From contig OZ248407.1 of NCBI GenBank assembly GCA_965234325.1, positions 1,178,001 through 1,242,000 of the forward strand: a stretch of 64,000 nt of DNA, given 5' to 3'. A program made the translations under genes and the position numbers. This document shows positions 58,888 through 64,000 of the stretch, one piece after another; position 1 is the stretch's first letter, and each line of letters opens with the position of its first letter. A model generated the notes under the pieces. It ran no database searches. It saw only the letters and a program-made list of their open reading frames with translations, and was not told where the DNA came from. This DNA comes from Limnohabitans kasalickyi (GTDB taxonomy: Bacteria; Pseudomonadota; Gammaproteobacteria; Burkholderiales; Burkholderiaceae_C).

Positions 58888-59181
58888 ATGTCTGAGCCCA
58901 CCTCTGAGCACTACGCAGCCCTCGGGCTCAAAAGCGACGCCACGTTGGTGGACATCAAAAAGGCGTTCCGTCAAAAAGCCTCGCAGTTTCACCCCGACCG
59001 CAACTTGGACGAAGACGCCCCCGCGCGTTTTCGGGCGGCGCAAGAAGCCTACGATGTGCTGTCAGACCCCGACAAGCGCCAAGCCTATGACGACAACCGC
59101 CGTCGCAGCTTGCTCGACGACCCCGCAGACACGGCACGCGAAATTTGGCAAAACTACTTTCAGGCATTGCGACCACGGTAA
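58888..59181 (+). CDS. J-domain (DnaJ-like) protein
   Basis: This 97-residue protein consists mainly of a J domain: YAALGLKSDATLVDIKKAFRQKASQFHPDRN with the HPD tripeptide, and AAQEAYDVLSDPDKRQAYDD. No zinc or substrate-binding domain follows, so it may recruit Hsp70 for a specific client. It leads a row of three unrecognised genes on the same strand. Confidence 0.9.
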   Translation: MSEPTSEHYAALGLKSDATLVDIKKAFRQKASQFHPDRNLDEDAPARFRAAQEAYDVLSDPDKRQAYDDNRRRSLLDDPADTAREIWQNYFQALRPR

Positions 59182-59238
59182 TTGCCCCAATTTAGCCCCG
59201 CCTTCGTTCACCCGCCCTCTTTGAAGTACTGACCCACC

Positions 59239-59790
59239 ATGAGCATTTCCCCCTTCTTCCAAGAACTGCGTTCCGCCTACCAAGCTGAGCTCGACGACCT
59301 GACCTCCGACTCCGAAGGCAAAGACGTGCTGCGTCGCCGCCTCAATGAGAAGCGCAAGGAGCTCGGCTTTTTGGTCAAGATGATCGAACTCAGCCCCGAA
59401 ATGGTGGCCGTGGTGTTGCACCAAGGGTTTCACTTCACGCAGCCCAAACTGATGGACCACTTTTTGACACAAGACGCCGACGAGTTGTTGTCATGGGACG
59501 CGTTGTCAGAAGCGATCAAACTGGAACCTTGGGCCCAGCCCATCGCTGCCGAGATTTTGAAAGAGCCCATGGGCGAGTGGTTCATGAGCGTGGCCGCAGG
59601 CTTGGAGTACATGCACAACCGTCCGTTGGGCAAAGCTATTCCACAAGCCGAAGAAGACGATGAAGACCGCGAGGAAGGTGACAACGCCGACCTAGACGCC
59701 GACCTCGACGAAGAAGAAAAAGAAGCCCGCGCCCGCGAAGAAGCCGGCAACGCTTGGATGGTCGAACAAGGCTTCGACAGCAAAGAATAA
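59239..59790 (+). CDS. Unknown protein with strongly acidic C-terminal tail
   Basis: This 183-residue protein has a helical N-terminal part (ELRSAYQAELDDLTSDSEG) and a tail from about 135 that is nearly all acidic (EEDDEDREEGDNADLDADLDEEEKEA). No signal or membrane helix. I recognise no domain. It lies 57 bases after the J-domain gene and 51 before the next one, so the genes probably share a transcript. Confidence 0.75.
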   Translation: MSISPFFQELRSAYQAELDDLTSDSEGKDVLRRRLNEKRKELGFLVKMIELSPEMVAVVLHQGFHFTQPKLMDHFLTQDADELLSWDALSEAIKLEPWAQPIAAEILKEPMGEWFMSVAAGLEYMHNRPLGKAIPQAEEDDEDREEGDNADLDADLDEEEKEARAREEAGNAWMVEQGFDSKE

Positions 59791-59841
59791 TTAGCTCAAA
59801 TCAATCAGCCAAGATCAAGCAGCTTCACCGAGAACCACACC

Positions 59842-60585
59842 ATGAACGCCCTCACCCTCATTGCCAAAACCCAAAGCCTGATTGCCTCAGGCGACATCGC
59901 CGCAGCCGAGGCTGCCTTGGTGGAGTTGGCCGATGCCGAAGGTGACCAAGCCCTCATGGTGGTGCTCGAGCAAATGCCGCCTAAAGACATCTTGGCCGTC
60001 ATTCGCGAGTACGACACCTCCAAAGAATCGGTCATTAACTTGTTGGTTAGCCCCGAGCAATTTGCCCGCGCCGTGGTGATCGAAAAACAATACAAAGACC
60101 TCACCCGCACCCACCTGCGCGGCATGATGAATTCCATCATCTTCCGTGACAATGCCGACACCATCGAGTTCTTGAACGCCATTGGCGACCTCGAAGGCGG
60201 CGCCGAAGCGCTGGCTGACTACTTCACCGAAAAGTGGAGCCGCATCGAAGCCTTCGCCCGCACCGGCACTTTTGACACCCTAGAAGACGACGGCGACATG
60301 CTCAGCGAAGACGCTCTGCGCGGCTCAGCTTATGTGCGTCCCCGCGTCGAAGAAGACGAAGTAGCCGACCAAGACTGGATGCAAATGGCGTGGATCCTGC
60401 GCCACAAAATCCCCGATCTGTTCATTGAAATGCTGTTGGTGCTGCGCGCCAAAGCCCGTGCGTTTGAAGCCGGTTTGTCCGAAGAAAACGAGGAAGAGGA
60501 CGACGACCGCGTCGAAACCAGCGCCACCGACCGCGGCAAAGCCACACCTGCGGCACGCGAGTCAGACGAAGAGTCCGCCATCTAA
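59842..60585 (+). CDS. Unknown helical protein, acidic tail
   Basis: This 247-residue protein is alpha-helical in appearance, with repeated patterns such as ALVELADAEGDQALMVVLEQMP that recall HEAT-like helices. It carries a C-terminal acidic patch (EENEEEDDDRVE) like its neighbour. No recognised domain. The next gene starts 4 bases after its stop. Confidence 0.75.
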   Translation: MNALTLIAKTQSLIASGDIAAAEAALVELADAEGDQALMVVLEQMPPKDILAVIREYDTSKESVINLLVSPEQFARAVVIEKQYKDLTRTHLRGMMNSIIFRDNADTIEFLNAIGDLEGGAEALADYFTEKWSRIEAFARTGTFDTLEDDGDMLSEDALRGSAYVRPRVEEDEVADQDWMQMAWILRHKIPDLFIEMLLVLRAKARAFEAGLSEENEEEDDDRVETSATDRGKATPAARESDEESAI

Positions 60586-60589
60586 GCCC

Positions 60590-61846
60590 ATGTCAGACGC
60601 CACCCAAAGCACAGCTTCTGTTGGCACGCCGTCTGCTGGCGGCGTGTCGGTGTACGAACAGCGCCCGTTTTTTGAAAAAGCCCTGCGCTACGGCATTCAG
60701 CACGGCCTGTTGGACAACGCCAAACTCGATGCCATCGCCACCGATGCGCCCAAAGGCATGGTGCAAATCGCGCGTTACTTTGGCAGCGAGTTTTTACGGC
60801 CTGAGTTGGAAAAAGCCAAAGACCGCATCGTCAATTTGGTAAGCCTGAATTTAGAGATCACCAGTGCGGGCGACTTGCGCCAAGCTGCCGGGTTGCTGCG
60901 CGAGCATTCGTTCATGTCGCGCTCCAAAGCGGCTTCCGACTTGCTCAAGGCGCTGATCGTGATGCCGCAAAACACGCACTTCGGCATGAACGAGCATGGC
61001 GGGTTCACCGACAAACACATTCCGTTGTTGGCCAAGTGGTCGCTGTGCAGCTTCACCGATTACCAAACCGAATTTTTCAAACGTCACCAAGTGGCGCTCG
61101 TCATGCAGGCCGCCATTTGGATGGCCGATGCCTTGGGCCTGCATGTGGACGATTTGGAAGAAGCTGGCTGTGATGCCGAAGCCGTCATTCGCACCGCCTT
61201 GCTAGCGGCCGCAACCCGCCAAACCCAAATGCCCGATTGGGTGACGTTTCAGAAAATGGTGGCCAAACTGCGCACGCCGCAAACCAGCAAAAACATTGTG
61301 CTGGCGTTGCCAAAAAAGCTACCCGCCGAATTCAAAGCCGTGGTCGAGGCGGTGCGCGACAGCGTGGAAGCCGATTTGCACAAAATCTTGGACGCCAAGC
61401 TCACGCCTCAAAAGCTCTTCAACCAAACCCCCGCGTTTGTGGGTCGTTACTTTTGGATGGAAGACGGTTTGGCGGAAGTCGACCACTTCGACCGCGAGAC
61501 CTCTGCAGCGTGGCTCAAAGCCACCGGTGGCCACAGCGACGACAGTTCTTTGCTGACCCTATTTTTAGGCATCGCCGCAGGCGGAAAAGTCAGCGCGGGC
61601 AAAACCTTGCTCACCGAAAAATCAGCCACCGCGCTGATTCGCAAAATTCGCAAATCTGGCTTTGATCCCGAGTTGGCGAAGCAGTTCATTTTGGACAATG
61701 CCCCCATTGAGCACCAAGGCGACTACGTGCGCGTGTGGCAAGCCTTCGTTGAAGAGGCCCAAGCCACGTTAGAGAGCGACCACGATTACAAACTGCACGA
61801 TGCCCTGTCGCTGCTACGCCGCGAGTGCAATGTGACGGATGAGTAA
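60590..61846 (+). CDS. Unknown 418-residue protein
   Basis: This protein is soluble, predicted largely helical, without signal peptide. Notable segments are YGIQHGLLDNAKLDAIATDAP near the start and QMPDWVTFQKMVAKLRTP in the middle. I do not recognise a family. ATG 60590 is chosen because it follows the previous stop by 4 bases; the frame extends back to 60425 inside the previous gene. It is the last of the row that begins with the J-domain gene. Confidence 0.75.
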   Translation: MSDATQSTASVGTPSAGGVSVYEQRPFFEKALRYGIQHGLLDNAKLDAIATDAPKGMVQIARYFGSEFLRPELEKAKDRIVNLVSLNLEITSAGDLRQAAGLLREHSFMSRSKAASDLLKALIVMPQNTHFGMNEHGGFTDKHIPLLAKWSLCSFTDYQTEFFKRHQVALVMQAAIWMADALGLHVDDLEEAGCDAEAVIRTALLAAATRQTQMPDWVTFQKMVAKLRTPQTSKNIVLALPKKLPAEFKAVVEAVRDSVEADLHKILDAKLTPQKLFNQTPAFVGRYFWMEDGLAEVDHFDRETSAAWLKATGGHSDDSSLLTLFLGIAAGGKVSAGKTLLTEKSATALIRKIRKSGFDPELAKQFILDNAPIEHQGDYVRVWQAFVEEAQATLESDHDYKLHDALSLLRRECNVTDE

Positions 61847-62138
61847 GCTGCCAAAAGCGCTAAATTTTTAACATGGACAGCCAATGGGTTTGTTTGGCAA
61901 CGTCGTGTCGCCACCACAAGCCCCATCAAAATTGATAAGTTTTAACCGCAAACTTATGTGATGATGGGCCTTGCTGCAACGGTGCAACTTGCACCACCGG
62001 CCGCGCAATGCACCTAAGCGCAGGTCGCGCACCTCAGAGAGCAGCAGTGACCCCAAAAAATGGCTACCCAGCCGGCAACGTTTTCGCGGTGCCGGCCATT
62101 ACGCATGGCATGCATTCGTCAAACCGGCGTGCAAGCGC
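61847..62138. promoter_or_regulatory. Intergenic region with three dyads before the CHASE3 sensor gene
   Basis: The 292-base gap has no supported gene. It holds ATCAA-AA-TTGAT (61925-61936), ATAAGTTT/AAACTTAT around a 7-base centre (61935-61957), and the perfect palindrome GGTGCAACTTGCACC (61981-61995). Such a cluster suggests operators or an RNA structure controlling the downstream sensor gene. Confidence 0.45.
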
Positions 62139-64000
62139 ATGAAATCCACCCACAAAATCTGGACCATGCTGCTGCTGAGCGTGTTGTTTTTGCTCGCGGG
62201 CATCGCTGCCAGTCTGAAGATTTACCAGCACATTGCCACCTCCTACAGCGAGCAAAGGCAAACCCTGCTGGTCATCAACTTGTTAGAAGATTTTTTGTCA
62301 GCGTTGAAAGACGCTGAATCTGGGGAACGTGGTTTTGTCATCACTGGCAACGAGGCATTTTTGCAGCCCTACTTTGCCGAGCGCGACAGCATGCAGTCCC
62401 GTTTGCAATATTTGGAACACCTCTTCAACAGAGAGGCCAGCAGCGCGTCTATCCAAGAACTGCGCCAGCTATTGACGACCAAGATGGCTCAAATGGCCCA
62501 AGTCGTTGCGCTCAAACGCAGCCACAACGATGCCAAAGCCCTGAAGCTTGTCAATCGGGGTGAGGGCAAGCAGCTGATGGATGACATCCGTTCTCGCGTG
62601 CAAACCTTGATTCAGGCAGAGAGAGTCACCCTCGCCCAGCATGAGGTCGATTACCAAGCGACCTTATTTAGGCTCTTCAACTTGATGCTGGGCGCCTGTT
62701 TGCTGTTCTTCATCGCTGCTTTGAGCTTTACGTACCACCTGTATCGCCAAGGCCTGCAGCGGCAGGACGCGGTCTTGTTACAAAAGACGCGCCAATCCTT
62801 AGAACAACAGCAGCAACTGAATGCGCAGCTACAAACATCTAATTTGGCCTTGCAACGCAGTGAAGAGCTGCTGTCCATCACCCTCAACTCCATCGATGAC
62901 GGCGTGGTCACGACCAACGCCCTCGCTCAGGTCACAGGCATCAACCCCATGGCACTCAGGCTCACGGGTTTGACACTAGAGCAAGCGCGTGGCCGCCGCA
63001 TCGACGACGTGTTGCGAATCGTCAACAAAAGCACCCGCGAAGGGGTTCCCAATCCGGTCATGGCCGCTCTGCAAAACGGGTCGGGTCAGGCCCTAGCCAA
63101 CCAAACCGTGCTGCTAGCCAGGGACGGCAGTGAATACGATATTGCGGACAGCTGTGCACCCATCCTGACGCGAGACGGTCAAGTCATTGGCGCGGTGCTG
63201 GTGTTTCGAAATGTGACACAAGCGTATGCGGCGCAAGAAAGTGCCCGTAGCAATGCGGTGCTGATGCAGACCATCCTCAACAGCGTGGCAGACGGCGTAC
63301 TCACCCTTCACGGCAACGACTTTTTGGTCGAGACCGTCAATCCAGCGATGACAAAGATGTTTGGCTACGCAGGGTCAGAGATCGTGGGTCAGGACATCCG
63401 ACTTTTGATTCCCACGTTGTCCCCCTTGGCGCACGCATCTGCTGCGATTTCGGTCTCCGAGGTGCAAGGACATCGCAAAGATGGCAGTCAATTCAGCTTG
63501 GAAATCACGCTCAATGAAATGTGGCTGGGTAACGAACGGCATTACACCGGCGTTCTTCGTGACCGCACCGAACGCAAACAAGCTGAAGAAGCGGTGCTCA
63601 AGGGGAGTGCCCTGCAAAAGGCCATTTTTGAAAGTGCCAACTTCTCCAGCATTGCGACCGACGCCCAAGGTGTGATTCAGATTTTCAATGTGGGCGCCGA
63701 ACGCATGCTGGGCTACACCGCACTAGAGGTGATCAACAAGATCACCCCGGCAGACATTTCAGACGCCGCAGAGCTCATTGCCCGTGCCAAAAGCCTCAGC
63801 CTAGAACAGAAGACCCCCATCAAACCCGGGTTTGAGGCGCTGGTGTTCAAGGCCTCGCGGGACATTGAAGATATCTACGAGTTGACTTACATCCGCAAGG
63901 ACCACAGCCGCTTTCCAGCACTGTTCTCTGTCACCGCCTTGCGTGATGCGCACGACACCATCATCGGCTACCTGCTGATCGGAACCGACAACACGGTTAG
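62139..64000 (+). CDS. CHASE3-PAS sensor protein, 3' end beyond the window
   Basis: An open frame begins at ATG 62139 and runs off the window end (620 codons seen). It has an N-terminal transmembrane helix (WTMLLLSVLFLLAGIAA), a CHASE3 domain with DAESGERGFVITGNEAFLQPY, a second transmembrane helix (LFNLMLGACLLFFIAALSF), a coiled coil, and three PAS domains (SIDDGVVTTN, SVADGVLTLHG, FSSIATDAQGV). The output domain is not in view; a histidine kinase or a GGDEF/EAL protein would both fit. Confidence 0.85.
   Translation, partial: MKSTHKIWTMLLLSVLFLLAGIAASLKIYQHIATSYSEQRQTLLVINLLEDFLSALKDAESGERGFVITGNEAFLQPYFAERDSMQSRLQYLEHLFNREASSASIQELRQLLTTKMAQMAQVVALKRSHNDAKALKLVNRGEGKQLMDDIRSRVQTLIQAERVTLAQHEVDYQATLFRLFNLMLGACLLFFIAALSFTYHLYRQGLQRQDAVLLQKTRQSLEQQQQLNAQLQTSNLALQRSEELLSITLNSIDDGVVTTNALAQVTGINPMALRLTGLTLEQARGRRIDDVLRIVNKSTREGVPNPVMAALQNGSGQALANQTVLLARDGSEYDIADSCAPILTRDGQVIGAVLVFRNVTQAYAAQESARSNAVLMQTILNSVADGVLTLHGNDFLVETVNPAMTKMFGYAGSEIVGQDIRLLIPTLSPLAHASAAISVSEVQGHRKDGSQFSLEITLNEMWLGNERHYTGVLRDRTERKQAEEAVLKGSALQKAIFESANFSSIATDAQGVIQIFNVGAERMLGYTALEVINKITPADISDAAELIARAKSLSLEQKTPIKPGFEALVFKASRDIEDIYELTYIRKDHSRFPALFSVTALRDAHDTIIGYLLIGTDNTV

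Overview
The window reads as the chromosome of a betaproteobacterium, most likely order Burkholderiales and perhaps Comamonadaceae. The grounds are a moderately high GC content, the sucA-sucB-lpd arrangement, the zapE/dinG block and the overall protein style. This is inferred from protein resemblance, not from a search. I saw no rRNA, tRNA, CRISPR array, insertion sequence or phage gene. Coding density is high and no gene-free gap exceeds about 300 bases; the largest is 61847-62138.

Left flank (1-5746): rluD and the outer-membrane assembly lipoprotein gene bamD diverge. They are followed by the minus-strand run zapE, a coiled-coil periplasmic protein and a DinG/YoaA helicase, whose ends overlap by 4 bases.

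Accessory cassette (about 5750-38430): this is the centre of interest. Seven minus-strand genes look like one transcription unit: a TolC-type outer-membrane protein, a type I secretion ABC exporter, an HlyD-type adaptor, a 20.5-kb gene for a 6827-residue surface or secreted protein, a glycosyltransferase, an FkbM methyltransferase and a TPR-O-GlcNAc-transferase-like (GT41) enzyme. A 7TMR-DISM histidine kinase and an OmpR-type response regulator diverge from it. Between the two units are four CGACA half-sites in a regular 10/21/10 spacing, a good candidate operator. The giant protein has an N-terminal leader, an array of about 52 helical modules of roughly 60 residues that shows higher-order duplication, and then four groups of exactly seven FG-GAP repeats. 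Each group is probably a seven-bladed beta-propeller, and each is followed by a GGxGND-type domain resembling a type I secretion C-terminal domain. The simplest reading is one genetic package that makes, glycosylates in the cytoplasm, exports and regulates a giant calcium-binding surface protein. The cassette sits between lpd and zapE, which I recall as neighbours in related genomes, so it may be an insertion.

Right part (38486-64000): the 2-oxoglutarate dehydrogenase genes (lpd, sucB, sucA), propionyl-CoA synthetase, an isochorismatase-like hydrolase, an NlpC/P60 hydrolase, a small lipoprotein, an atypical RsuA-family pseudouridine synthase, a VOC protein, YcaO, an MFS transporter, a nitronate monooxygenase-like enzyme, a RecQ-type helicase with a phosphoribosyltransferase-like tail, a VapBC toxin-antitoxin pair, an unknown protein with dusC, a GNAT acetyltransferase, a J-domain protein followed by three unrecognised proteins, and the start of a CHASE3-PAS sensor cut off by the window end.
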